Positions 9,636-17,628 of a stretch of DNA of 64,000 nt are shown here, piece by piece. Every line of letters starts with the position of its first letter. Position 1 is the stretch's first letter. Both the position numbers and the translations under genes were made by a program. Under the pieces are notes generated by a model, which worked only from the letters and a program-made list of their open reading frames with translations, searched no databases and was not told the origin of the DNA. This DNA is from CAWGMT01 sp963823675 (GTDB taxonomy: Bacteria; Planctomycetota; Planctomycetia; Isosphaerales; Isosphaeraceae), in assembly GCA_963823675.1 (NCBI GenBank), contig CAWGMT010000025.1, positions 62,001-126,000 of the forward strand, in the 5' to 3' direction.

Positions 9636-10049
9636 AGTTGACCTCTCAGCGGCCCGCTCTCTACGGCGTAATCCACAGCAAGAAGTCTCAAGATCCGCCA
9701 ACTCCTCGGCGAAGTTGCTCAAGGGTTGGATTCGTCCCGAATTATGGAGTTCTTCGTCATAGTCTTGTGGTTTCGCCAACGAAGCTCTGGTGAACGAAGC
9801 ATATTGTAGCGTGACTACAGGCCATGCCAAACTCAGCCGGCGCAGGAAAGCATCGTCGACCTCCCCCCACACCGGTTCGTTGGTCTGGCGAGGGTGTTTA
9901 CGCCCCAGGACACGAGTATCAGTGTCGCGGCACCAAAACTGTGGCAAACCATAGAAAAGCACTGGAAATCTTTGGAAACCCTGGAAATCGAGCCGCCGTA
10001 CAAACCACATTTAACCAATTACTCTGAAAGGCTTTGCGTCGAATGTGAG
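9636..10049. other. Kinase upstream region leading into the tRNA-like repeat
   Basis: No gene recognised. From about 9965 the sequence (GGAAATC..CCCTGGAAA, later GAAAGGCTTTGCG) resembles the run-up to the tRNA-Ala fragment at 16951 (GGGAAATC..CCCTGGAAA, then GAAAGGATTGCG). The two sites therefore share a longer diverged context, not only the 24-bp core. Confidence 0.4.
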
Positions 10050-10073
10050 CGCCTGGTTTGCAACCAGGAGGTT
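10050..10073 (+). repeat. 24-bp tRNA-Ala(TGC)-like repeat, candidate attachment site
   Basis: The core CCTGGTTTGCAACCAGG is an anticodon arm with TGC (Ala) in the loop. The 24 bases here are identical to 16951-16974, where a further 28 bases of tRNA 3' end follow. A 3' tRNA segment repeated at a distance is the usual footprint of integration by a tyrosine recombinase. The tyrosine recombinase at 11577-12448 lies between the two copies. Confidence 0.5.
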
Positions 10074-10145
10074 ACCGACTGGCTAGGACAGGCAGATTGC
10101 TGGCTTGGGTGGCAACGCCCGAGGGGTACCAATAGATAAGAGACA

Positions 10146-10217
10146 AGACTTTTCTCATCGCGAAGCCGATGAGAAAAGTCTCTTGGACGAAGCGTTTCGC
10201 CGCGAGATGGGGGAGCG
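10146..10217. repeat. REP-like hairpin and left inverted repeat of the IS91-type unit
   Basis: Bases 10146-10160 and 10167-10181 form a perfect 15-bp stem around a CGAAGC loop (AGACTTTTCTCATCG arm). Bases 10182-10217 (TTGGACGAAGCG then CGCCGCGAGATGGGGGAGCG) are repeated in inverted orientation at 12567-12603 with one small difference. The hairpin may also act as a terminator for the transposase transcript. Confidence 0.7.
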
Positions 10218-10396
10218 CGAGGGTGCCAATGGCGATCGTTAGGGGCGGTCAGACCGTTCGATGAGCATCGGCCCGCGAAAATGACCGAGATTTCACTCCC
10301 GGTGCGCGCAGCGGTAGTGTGACCGCGTCCTTCGGGGCTTAAGAACACGGTACAATCGTATCGTTGTCGGCGTTTCGGGTTACTTTCCCGTCGGAG

Positions 10397-11584
10397 TTAC
10401 GGCCCCCCCAACCGGGGATATTCGCCGAGCAGCCGCGTCCGGCAACTGCCACAGTGGGGACATCGTGGTGGCTCCTCGTCATGGCCCCGCGCTTTGTTGA
10501 GGGCTTCATCGGCCGTTTCGATGAGCTCGCTCAAGACCTCGGAGAGGCTTGTGAGCTTCAGCGGCTGGGCGGGGTTGGCCGGCTTGGCCAGCATCAAAAG
10601 CAGCCAAGCACGGTTGGACTGGTCTCGCTTCGAGGGGTGCCAGAGCCCGTAGTATCGGACCTTGTGAAACCCTCGCGGCAGGACATGCTGGAGGAAGCGC
10701 CGCAAGAACTCCCCGCCCGGCAGCCGCTCGGTGCGCCACGCATCGGCGGTGCGGTCTTTCCAGCGGAAGGTCACATGGGTTTGGTCCATGCCGAGAATCC
10801 GTGCGTTGGTGATGGCCGTGCGAAAGACGTACCGCGACAGATAAGTCAACACGGCATCATTACCATAGCCGTAGTGCTTGCAGAAGGAGACCCACTCCCG
10901 TTGCCAGACGCCGGCGGAGACCTCGGCGAAGACGGCCGGCGCCGTGGCCTTCAGGGCCGCGCGAAACTGCGCGGCGATCTTGCGGGAAAGGACGGCAACC
11001 GGCACGAGGAACTTTCCTCGCGCCGGCTCCCAGTGTTGGCCGTCGGCGGTAATCCCGCCGCCGGTGATCAGCAGGTGCACATGGGGGTGATAGTCCAGGC
11101 GGCCGTTCCAGGTGTGGAGCACCGACAGCATGCCGGGCAAGGCCCAGAGGTGTCGTTTTTCGCCACAAAGATCCTTGACCGCCGCGGCCGAGACCTGCAT
11201 CAGCAGGCCGTACATCAACTTCTGGTTGCGGCGGAACACCGCACGCAACGGCCGGGGCACGGTCACCACGGCGTGAAAGTAGTCGCAGGGCAGCAGCTCG
11301 GCGTGACGGTCTTGGAGCCACAGCCGGGCCTGGCTTCCATGGCATTTGGGGCAGGCCCGGTTCCGGCAGCAGTGGTAGCGCCAAAACGTATCGTCACAAT
11401 CGTCGCAGCAGTAAAGCCGTCCCCCCAGCTCTCGAGTGCAGCAGGCGGCGATGTCTGAAAGTGCCTTCTTGTGCGAGGGCATCATCCGGTCGCCGTGTTG
11501 AGCGGTGTATTGGGGACCGAATCGGTGGACGACGTCCGCCAACTCGAATTTCCCCTTCGGGGGGTAAACGCGGGGATCAACCAT
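10397..11584 (-). CDS. IS91 family (HUH) transposase
   Basis: A 395-residue protein. The N-terminal zinc-binding part has CCDDCDDTFWRYHCCRNRACP followed by KC (about residues 58-80). The HUH metal motif is HPHVHLLITGGG (about 167-178). The nucleophile region is YLSRYVFRTAITNARI (about 250-265), whose first Tyr is the likely catalytic residue. The C-terminus holds a second CPHCGSC cluster. Such proteins move DNA by rolling-circle transposition with single-strand nicking. Length is normal for the family and the frame is intact. The start overlaps the 3' end of the recombinase gene by 8 bases, so the two are co-transcribed. Confidence 0.9.
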   Translation of the reverse strand: MVDPRVYPPKGKFELADVVHRFGPQYTAQHGDRMMPSHKKALSDIAACCTRELGGRLYCCDDCDDTFWRYHCCRNRACPKCHGSQARLWLQDRHAELLPCDYFHAVVTVPRPLRAVFRRNQKLMYGLLMQVSAAAVKDLCGEKRHLWALPGMLSVLHTWNGRLDYHPHVHLLITGGGITADGQHWEPARGKFLVPVAVLSRKIAAQFRAALKATAPAVFAEVSAGVWQREWVSFCKHYGYGNDAVLTYLSRYVFRTAITNARILGMDQTHVTFRWKDRTADAWRTERLPGGEFLRRFLQHVLPRGFHKVRYYGLWHPSKRDQSNRAWLLLMLAKPANPAQPLKLTSLSEVLSELIETADEALNKARGHDEEPPRCPHCGSCRTRLLGEYPRLGGP

Positions 11585-12448
11585 GGCTCGGCCTCCGTCC
11601 CTCGAAGAGGCCGTCGGTGGTCTGAGCCAGGAGGTGGCGGAGCTGGTCCCGCAAGGGCTCGGTCAGGTGGGTGTAGATCTCGGTGGATCGCAGGCTTGAA
11701 TGCCCGAGAAGGATCTGGATGATCCGGATGTCTACGCCCCGCTGGAGCATGTGCGTGGCGAAGCTATGACGCAGCGAGTGCGGTCGGAAATTGGCGTTGA
11801 AGCCGCAGGCGTTCCTCGCCTGGATAAATGCGGCCCGTGCGGTCGCATCAGGCAGGTGGGTGGTCAGCCGCCGGCTGGGAAAGAGCCACCGCCGGCTGCG
11901 GTGGGTTTTCCAGACCTCGCGGAGCATCTGGAGGGTCGATTCGGTCAGCGGGAGAATCCGCTCCTTGTTTCGCTTGCCGATGACACGCAGAACCATTTGC
12001 TTGGAGTCGACCGCGGAGATGGGGAGCGTGACCGCCTCGTTGATCCGCAAGCCATAAGCGTAGATGAGGGCAAAGCAGCCGCGATAGACAGGCTTTTGCA
12101 GGGTGGCGATCAGGCGGCGGCAGTCCTCGTCGCTGCGTACGTCGGGCAACCGCTCCCGGCGTGGCGTGCGGACTTTTTTTTCGTGAACAGAGGCCAGTCG
12201 TAGCCAAGCGTATTGAGATAGAGGAACTTAAGCCCGAAGAAGATCGGCGCGAAGGTCCCCTTGGCTACTCCCAACTCATCGCGGACGTAAAGAAGGTAAT
12301 CCTCGACGTTCCGCTCGCTGAGCTGATCGGGCGAGACCATGTAATAGGCTGCTAGTTGGCGAACAGCTCGGAGATACTCGCGACGGGTTCCTTCAACCAG
12401 CCCGGCGAGTTGCATGTCTCGGATCATGCGGGTTTTGAGCTCGGACAT
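11577..12448 (-). CDS. XerC/D-like tyrosine recombinase, needs -1 frameshift at A_AAA_AAG
   Basis: Read from ATG 12448 (MSELKTRMIRDMQLAG), the SAM-like core-binding domain ends at WPLFTKKK, where the codons AAA AAA AAG (12181-12173) contain the slippery heptamer A_AAA_AAG. A -1 slip continues as VRTPRRERLPDVRSDED into the catalytic domain: R in YGLRINEA, K in GKRNKER, HSLRHSF (HxxR), LLGHSS and the nucleophile Y in TEIYTH. The joined protein is about 290 residues, the normal size. Without slippage only about 110 residues plus a foreign tail would be made. Either this is programmed frameshifting, as in other IS elements, or the A8 run has lost or gained a base by mutation or sequencing error. 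Confidence 0.75.
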
Positions 12449-12566
12449 TGTGATACCCCTTGGAGTGTCAGGATCAAAGGACTCCAGCCACAACGGCTGG
12501 ACGACCATAGGTATCACATCACATTCGTTCGGGCTCTGGCTCCCCCAGTCCCCGAAACGGACCAAG

Positions 12567-12705
12567 CCGCTCCCCCATCTCGCGGCGAAGCCGCTTCGTC
12601 CAAGGGTTTTCTCATCGCGAAGCCGATGGGAAAACCCGTTTGGACGAAGCCGCGCGATCTACCCACAGCGCTCGCTCCCTCCCGCGGCGAAGCCGCTTCG
12701 TCCAA
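12567..12705. repeat. REP-like palindrome cluster and right inverted repeat
   Basis: GCGGCGAAGCCGCTTCGTCC occurs twice here (near 12581 and 12682). Between them lies a hairpin with arms 12604-12617 and 12624-12637 around CGAAGC, almost the same as the hairpin at 10146-10181. Such short GC-rich palindromes in clusters are typical REP elements, and a RAYT remnant, the family that mobilises REPs, lies 180 bp away. Confidence 0.65.
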
Positions 12706-12884
12706 CCTCTTGGGTCGGTTGCAAGCGGCTCACGAAACGAGCGAATCGGTCCCGATCGCCGAATGTGCTCAGAATTCTCGGATTCCGCGCAGAGCAACGT
12801 CGCCAGAGGTTCGCTTTGTCCGTTTCGCGCAGGGAATCACCTGCTCACGGCCCGAATCGGGTTCCGATCGGGACTTCGCGCCGC

Positions 12885-13228
12885 TTACGTTGCTGGGCAT
12901 CCGCCCAGGTTCGGCACGCGGCGCAGACCGAGACGCTGGGCGACTTCTCTGAGTCGCTGCCGACTGGCTGCGAAGAAGCGACCCAACAGACGGCCCTTGC
13001 TCAGTTTTTCCAGCCGTGCTTGCCAGGTCTCGGCCGTCGTCCCGATTCGCTCGCGGATAGCCGCTACCTCACGCGAGATCGCGGCTTTGCCCTCTCGGAA
13101 CAACCGCCCGACTGGCTACGATCGTTCTCCCCTTCTCCAAGCAAGAACGCCCGCCGCACGCAACGGGTGACGCAGTGGTACCAGCGCGTGACTGAGGGTT
13201 CAATCAGATGCGCTCGTGCGATGGTCAC
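12885..13228 (-). pseudogene. Remnant of a REP-associated (RAYT/IS200-like) transposase
   Basis: From GTG 13228 the frame reads VTIARAHLIEPSVTRWYHCV then TRCVRRAFLLGEG, the standard start of planctomycete IS200-like/RAYT proteins. It breaks near 13100 and, one frame over, reads the family's C-terminal end (GRLLGRFFAASRQRLREVAQ, RLGLRRVPNLGGCPAT) to a stop at 12885. The middle, including the HUH motif and catalytic Tyr (normally about 150-200 residues), is missing, so the gene is dead. It sits beside REP hairpins that it or a relative may have spread. Family assignment is by remembered similarity. Confidence 0.65.
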
Positions 13229-13663
13229 GGTGCGGACCCCCCGGGGTTATCATCGAGCGAATCGCCCGAATCCAAAGGACTCTCTCTTCACTGATTCACG
13301 CAGTTTATCGAGTCGGATGACCAAGGTCAACATTGCACTGCCTGTCCTAGCATTTTAGTCATTTTAGCATTTGAATTTGCATTTACAGCGAATCCGTTCG
13401 TAGCAATTGCCGGCGAAGGTGCTGGACCCAGCCGGCGGTCGTCGCGTTGACGTCGATCAAGAACCGAATGTCGTGGCACAATAAAAGCCGGCACGGACAT
13501 GTTCCTTAATCGTTACAGCGTTGTGTTTCCCCGTGGAGTGCTCCTACACCAGGCAACGCGGGAGGTTCACGATGGCCCGTTGTATGCAAATAGCAGTCGT
13601 CCTGGGCGTGATATTGTCAACGACCACGCGCGATGACCGCGCCCATTGGCTCTTCCGGAGGTC
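13229..13663. other. Intergenic stretch, no gene recognised
   Basis: A locally AT-richer segment (about 13340-13400: repeated CATTTTAG/CATTTGAATTTGCATTT) lies between the RAYT remnant and the lipoprotein gene. No coding signal or strong hairpin was seen. Confidence 0.3.
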
Positions 13664-14152
13664 ATGATTTTGCGTCAATCCATACGGCAAGTACTTCGAT
13701 CCAGAAGCATGGTTTGGTGCTGGGTCGGGCTGATCGCGGCTGGCTGCTCACCGTCTGCCCGCCCACCGTCTGCCCTGACGAGCGACCAGAGCGCGGCCTT
13801 GACCGCGGCCGAGGAGCTCTGGAAACGAAATGCCATCCGCGATTATTCCTTTGATATTCACCCGATGGCGGCGCTGAGTTTCGGCCATGACGCCGGCCGG
13901 ATCGAAGTACATGGAGGCGTCGTGACCACTGTCACCAAGTTGAGCGACCTCGATCCACCGCGCATCACCATCGACGAGCTGTTCGCGAACATTCACAGTG
14001 TGTCCAAAAGCGGCAATTACGCGAAGATTGCGGCCACTTATGACCCAAAGCTTGGTTACCCGACACAGATCAATTACAGAGCGCGCGAGGGCCTCACTGA
14101 TGGAAACGCGATCATCAATATCACCGAATTCAAAGACCTGAGAGGCCGGTGA
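13664..14152 (+). CDS. DUF6174-like lipoprotein
   Basis: The ATG at 13664 is preceded by CGGAGGTC, close but usable; ATG 13709 is an alternative that still includes the signal sequence. A hydrophobic stretch ends in a lipobox (LIAAGCSP), so the protein is probably lipid-anchored in the envelope. The mature part has the DUF6174 layout: AEELWKRNAIRDYSFDI, a basic/acidic turn with V-x-GGVV, TIDELFANI, then ATYDPKLGYPTQI with a final DGNAIINITEF. The function of DUF6174 is unknown. Length, 162 residues, is typical. It precedes two small membrane-protein genes on the same strand. Confidence 0.7.
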   Translation: MILRQSIRQVLRSRSMVWCWVGLIAAGCSPSARPPSALTSDQSAALTAAEELWKRNAIRDYSFDIHPMAALSFGHDAGRIEVHGGVVTTVTKLSDLDPPRITIDELFANIHSVSKSGNYAKIAATYDPKLGYPTQINYRAREGLTDGNAIINITEFKDLRGR

Positions 14153-14249
14153 CGCTGCCCGCGATGATGAATGATGCAACGATGAAACACTAGCATTTGT
14201 TCCTCACGAACGATGCGATCGGATTGAAAGCCATTCCGGGAGTCGCGGC

Positions 14250-15056
14250 ATGCATGGGTGGGCTTCAGAAGGCAAGGCACGTCGAACACACAACCGGTCC
14301 GGCGTGATCGCCCTGTTCTTCGCCGTCATGCACGCGGCAATTTGGCTCGGCTGTTTTGTCGTTGCGGCCGCGATCACGGAAGTGACGCGTACCGAGCTGA
14401 TCGAGGGAGCACTCCCGCTCGGCCCGTTGAGCCTCCGCTACATGCAGTTTGCCAACTTTGTGAAAGGAAGCCATCCGCTTGCACTGCTGGGCTTGGGAGC
14501 AATCCTGGCTGCCGTCGACTTCGCGGCGATCTACGCGGTCAGCGGTCGTTCTCGCCTGGCCGAGGTCGCCCGCGGGCTCTGGTCTACCTTGGTTTCGGTC
14601 GTCCCGTTAGTCGTACTGGCGCTCGCCCTGATCGCGCTCGACCTTCCCTTCCGGGCGATCACCATGAGCCGGTCGAAGGTCTTGGAACACGAGCGACAAA
14701 TCGACAGCCACTTGAAAGACCAACTCATCGGGACCTGGGTTGCCACCAGCGTTCGTAAGACCGATGAAGCAGGCAGCACGACTCCGGCGGTGACAATCAG
14801 TTTCTTACACGTCGTGGGAACGTTCCCGGACCTTCGGGCCGAGTCGTCCGGCGAATCCATCCTTCGCCCAGCCCGACGGGCCCAACGCCCGGATGAGGCC
14901 GGAGACGAACAAGTGACAGTTGAGAAATGTTGGCGAGAGGGCTCGTTGTCGAATCGAGGTCCGATCAGCATGGGCCCGGCGGTGCGCACGGGCAAGCCGA
15001 CCATCGCTAAGTCAACCAGTGCCGGTTACCATGATCACCAGTTCCGCTGCCTTTAA
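14250..15056 (+). CDS. Hypothetical membrane protein
   Basis: A 268-residue protein with three hydrophobic helices (about residues 20-42, 75-97 and 108-132) followed by a mostly soluble tail. GGGAG precedes ATG 14250. No family is recognised. The second half of the tail (from about residue 190) is Arg/Pro/Ser-rich and looks less protein-like, so the true C-terminus may have been lost to a frameshift. The gap to the next gene is only 12 bases, suggesting an operon. Confidence 0.5.
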   Translation: MHGWASEGKARRTHNRSGVIALFFAVMHAAIWLGCFVVAAAITEVTRTELIEGALPLGPLSLRYMQFANFVKGSHPLALLGLGAILAAVDFAAIYAVSGRSRLAEVARGLWSTLVSVVPLVVLALALIALDLPFRAITMSRSKVLEHERQIDSHLKDQLIGTWVATSVRKTDEAGSTTPAVTISFLHVVGTFPDLRAESSGESILRPARRAQRPDEAGDEQVTVEKCWREGSLSNRGPISMGPAVRTGKPTIAKSTSAGYHDHQFRCL

Positions 15057-15068
15057 CCAGAGAAGACC

Positions 15069-15560
15069 TTGTTCATCAATACGGACCGATTCAATCGCAG
15101 GCCGTTCTTGTTCTTTGCCAGTGCACCATTGGTCGGGCTCGCCCTGATCGTTGTGGCTTTCGTTGTCAACGGGCCACTTGTGCTACTGATGAGCGCGGAT
15201 TTTTGGCGGGGCGTAATCCTCACGTTGTTTCCACTCGTTATCGTCGGTATTGCCGCAGGCGTGGCGAGCAATCGCAGTGCGATGATTGGTTGGTGCACAT
15301 GGATTGGTGGCTTCGCGGCCGTTCTTGCGATCTTCAACATTGGCTTTCTGGCATACCAGCAAGATAATCTGAGCCATGCTTGGACGGGAGCTACCCTGAC
15401 CTATGCGGGGACTGTATGTGCGGCTCTGCCCGCCTCCGTTGTTGGTTCGCTAATCGGTCTTGGGATCGGTTTCGCGATATCCCACAGCCAAAACACGCGA
15501 ACCGTGGACGAACAGGCTGACAGGGACGACATGGCGGAGGAGCCACGTGCTGCACCATGA
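15069..15560 (+). CDS. Small four-helix membrane protein
   Basis: A 163-residue protein starting at TTG 15069 after AGAGAAGACC. Four hydrophobic segments are visible (about residues 13-35, 42-62, 70-93 and 108-135), then a short acidic tail (DEQADRDDMAEEP). No recognised family. It lies 12 bases after the previous membrane-protein gene and probably shares its transcript. Confidence 0.55.
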   Translation: MFINTDRFNRRPFLFFASAPLVGLALIVVAFVVNGPLVLLMSADFWRGVILTLFPLVIVGIAAGVASNRSAMIGWCTWIGGFAAVLAIFNIGFLAYQQDNLSHAWTGATLTYAGTVCAALPASVVGSLIGLGIGFAISHSQNTRTVDEQADRDDMAEEPRAAP

Positions 15561-15645
15561 CCGGGTTCGGTCCGCTGGCGTGGGCCCAACGATACAGCTC
15601 AGCAGCCGGCTCACGCGGGCAGGTCTTCGAGACACGAGAATCATT

Positions 15646-16119
15646 TTAGTCGCGCCGCCGGTCTGGTGCAGGGCCTGGATCGGGGCTCGTTTTATGTGGC
15701 AATCTGTTTCCCTTGACCGCGGGCCGCAACACCTCCGCCAAACCGGCTGCCAACCCCAAGCCCAGGATTTGACCGAATGGGATGATGAACGGCGTGAGCG
15801 CCTTCGCAGTCCAGCCGGCGGGGCGCGAGAACACCTCTTTAAGTTCGATCAGCCCCCAGACGGCGAGCCCGAGTCCCGCCAGGAGCGCGACGACGCCCGA
15901 GCCGACATCGGCACGGTGTCGATACGCGAGGACTGCCAGGACCAACCAAGGGAGAGAGGCAAACAGTTTCGCGCCGCTGCCTAGCCCATACGAGAAGTTG
16001 AGCGCTAAATACATTACGGTCGCGATCAGGGCCACCAGGTAGGTCGTGATACATCTGGCAAATCGAGCGTGCCGGTTCGCCTGGCACGATATTGGAGCTG
16101 CCCGCCCAATTTGGGTCAA
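15646..16119 (-). CDS. Hypothetical membrane protein
   Basis: Up to 157 residues with about four hydrophobic helices (ITTYLVALIATVMYLALNF, KLFASLPWLVLAVLAYR, VVALLAGLGLAVWGLIEL, TPFIIPFGQILGLGLAAG) and a basic tail. The start is uncertain: TTG 16119 gives the longest frame, and an ATG 105 bases further in would cut the first helix. No family recognised. Confidence 0.5.
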   Translation of the reverse strand: MTQIGRAAPISCQANRHARFARCITTYLVALIATVMYLALNFSYGLGSGAKLFASLPWLVLAVLAYRHRADVGSGVVALLAGLGLAVWGLIELKEVFSRPAGWTAKALTPFIIPFGQILGLGLAAGLAEVLRPAVKGNRLPHKTSPDPGPAPDRRRD

Positions 16120-16287
16120 CTACCGACATTGAGTTTCTGCTGGATCTTGATCTTGTCGGGGATTGGACGAGCGGAAAAACGGGGACGTAGCGCTTTATCG
16201 TTCTCAGTCGAGCGTGGCTCGGAGCAATGTATCTATCGCTTTTCCCTGGCTCGACAACCGGACCGGCGCACCTGCCCTGCAGGGTGC

Positions 16288-16338
16288 CTACCGGATCTGA
16301 TCCCAAGTCTGCGCGTCGATCCCGGGGAACCGGTTCAA
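16288..16338 (-). pseudogene. Last 16 codons of a VapC-type PIN toxin
   Basis: On the minus strand the frame reads LNRFPGIDAQTWDQIR and stops at 16288, matching the end of the PIN remnants at 19562 and 21297. It begins immediately after the stop of the antitoxin-like gene (16339), so everything between the antitoxin and the PIN tail has been deleted. The bases after the stop (down to about 16180) are also conserved in the other two copies. Confidence 0.6.
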
Positions 16339-16623
16339 CTAATAGAGGCACTCGAAAAGCTTCCTGTGCGGTCGCTGTGCGTCAAGGTCCCGCATTGCTT
16401 CCTCCCAGGCACCCGGCGGGTCATCGTCGGGCATGGCCAGCATCTTATCGACGATCGCGGCGATAGCCCGGGCCTTTCGGGCCTGTTCCTCCGGCGTGAT
16501 GGGGAGGACTCGGCCTCTGGCGTCGTTGCAGGGGACAGGACGCGGCGCGGACGCGTGGGGAAGATCTTGCACGCCGGGTTCCTGATCGGTGTCCGCGTCG
16601 TGTTCCTCATCGAGCATACCCAT
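16339..16623 (-). CDS. VapB-type antitoxin-like protein, toxin lost
   Basis: A 94-residue protein with GGGGAGG at good spacing before ATG 16623. The C-terminal half (ITPEEQARKARAIAAIVDKM, PPGAWEEAMRDLDAQRPHRK, LFECLY) resembles planctomycete antitoxins that precede PIN-domain toxins. Its stop abuts the last codons of a VapC-like gene, so the partner is gone. Alone it would have no toxin to neutralise. The antitoxin role is inferred. Confidence 0.5.
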   Translation of the reverse strand: MGMLDEEHDADTDQEPGVQDLPHASAPRPVPCNDARGRVLPITPEEQARKARAIAAIVDKMLAMPDDDPPGAWEEAMRDLDAQRPHRKLFECLY

Positions 16624-16950
16624 TGTCTGCCTCCCCTCGCCTGAGATGGCAGCGATCCCCTGATTCTACGCTAGTCCGCCTCGGCACGGAAGCTCGAGAC
16701 AAGCGCGCCGAGTCGAGCGAGCCTGCGGCCGAGGGAGTTGCTCCCATCGAGATCGGCCGAGCACGAACGATGATCGACGTGAAGAGGACCGATTCGATTT
16801 ATCGCATCCACGCATAAAACTCTGCCGCGGCAGAGAAACGGTGATAAATCTTGCGAATTCCCGGGAAATCCTGATAATCCCTGGAAAACGGTCGCAGTCG
16901 TCCGACCGCATCTAAACCTTTCCTGCCGAAAGGATTGCGGTTTCATAGAC

Positions 16951-17002
16951 CGCCTGGTTTGCAACCAGGAGGTTGGCGGTTCGATCCCGCTCGTCTCCAC
17001 TA
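16951..17002 (+). tRNA. 3' fragment of tRNA-Ala(TGC)
   Basis: The sequence reads an anticodon arm (CCTGG, loop TTTGCAA, CCAGG), a variable loop AGGTT, a T-arm (GGCGG TTCGATC CCGCT), an acceptor strand CGTCTCC and a discriminator A. The matching 5' acceptor (GGAGACG) and D-arm are absent upstream, so this is half a gene. The first 24 bases recur at 10050. The reverse strand reads SGIEPPTSWLQTRRS, a well-known spurious translation of tRNA-Ala. Best read as an integration scar. Confidence 0.7.
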
Positions 17003-17548
17003 AAAGCATACCCTCTAGGAAGTTACAGCAACGATCTTATTCGTTTTAAGCCTCCTCTCTCGAATCAGAACTCGGTCCAAGACCGCCGAAGGGACAGGCC
17101 ACATGTTCAGTCTGAACTTAAACTTACAACGAGTACATATTGAACGTTATATGCACATTGCTTGAAAATTAATAACCAGGCGCTCTTCCAAATCAGCCTG
17201 CCCTCCTCAGAATCCGTCCTAAATCCATCCCTTCGTTCACGGACTGACCAGCGATCACGTCCCAGTGTTCTTGCGGTACGAGCTCGCGCATCTTTGCTTG
17301 GGAACAGCCGAAGTCAGCACCTTGACGGAGAAGCTCTTGGCTGGTGTTGGCACACTACCAATCCGATTCAACATAATTAGGTTGAGCGTGGCGCGCTTTA
17401 CATTACAATCACCTTGTCGGTTTCGGCGTGGGAAGCCCGGCCGCTCGATGCCCAGCCCGCGAAGCGCGGCGCAATCCAACCTGGAGGAAGCCTCGCAGTC
17501 GTCTCTCGGATTACAAGCCGGAGCCCCGGCAAGCTCCGACGCTACCCA
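17003..17548. other. AT-richer gene-free stretch between two tRNA-like fragments
   Basis: No gene recognised. The first 180 bases are clearly AT-richer than the surroundings (TTAATAACC, CTTAAACTTACAAC), as is common next to integration sites. Confidence 0.3.
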
Positions 17549-17604
17549 AACCGGCCTGCAACCGAGATCTCGGCGGTTCGATCCAACTGGTCTCTGCTCA
17601 AAGA
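17549..17604 (+). repeat. Degenerate second tRNA-Ala-like 3' fragment
   Basis: CCGGCCTGCAACCG resembles an anticodon arm with TGC in the loop. It is followed by CGGCGGTTCGATCC and GGTCTCTGCTC, aligned in order and spacing with the T-arm and acceptor strand of the fragment at 16951. It is too degenerate to fold well. Possibly a second, older scar. Confidence 0.35.
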
Positions 17605-17628
17605 AAATGTGGAAGCGACAGGTGTACG

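Larger units (their letters stand above)
10182..12603 (-). mobile_element. IS91-type element: HUH transposase plus tyrosine recombinase
   Basis: Two overlapping minus-strand genes, a tyrosine recombinase and an IS91-family transposase, make one unit bounded by near-perfect 36-37-bp inverted repeats. Accessory integrases are known in several IS91 relatives. Terminal inverted repeats are not typical of IS91, so the flanking sequences may be REP elements into which the unit inserted. No target-site duplication was sought beyond the repeats. Confidence 0.65.

Noticed and set aside
7005..10010. Longer 1001-residue form of the kinase starting at 10010
   Set aside because: The extra 125 residues have no domain, overlap AT-rich non-coding DNA, and GAGAGG lies before the internal ATG at 9635.
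12414..13358. 314-residue open frame on the plus strand
   Set aside because: It crosses REP palindromes, the recombinase start and the RAYT remnant, has a low-complexity Ser/Arg composition and no recognisable domain.
16671..17009. Minus-strand frame reading SGIEPPTSWLQTRRS
   Set aside because: This peptide is a well-known spurious translation of the 3' half of tRNA-Ala.
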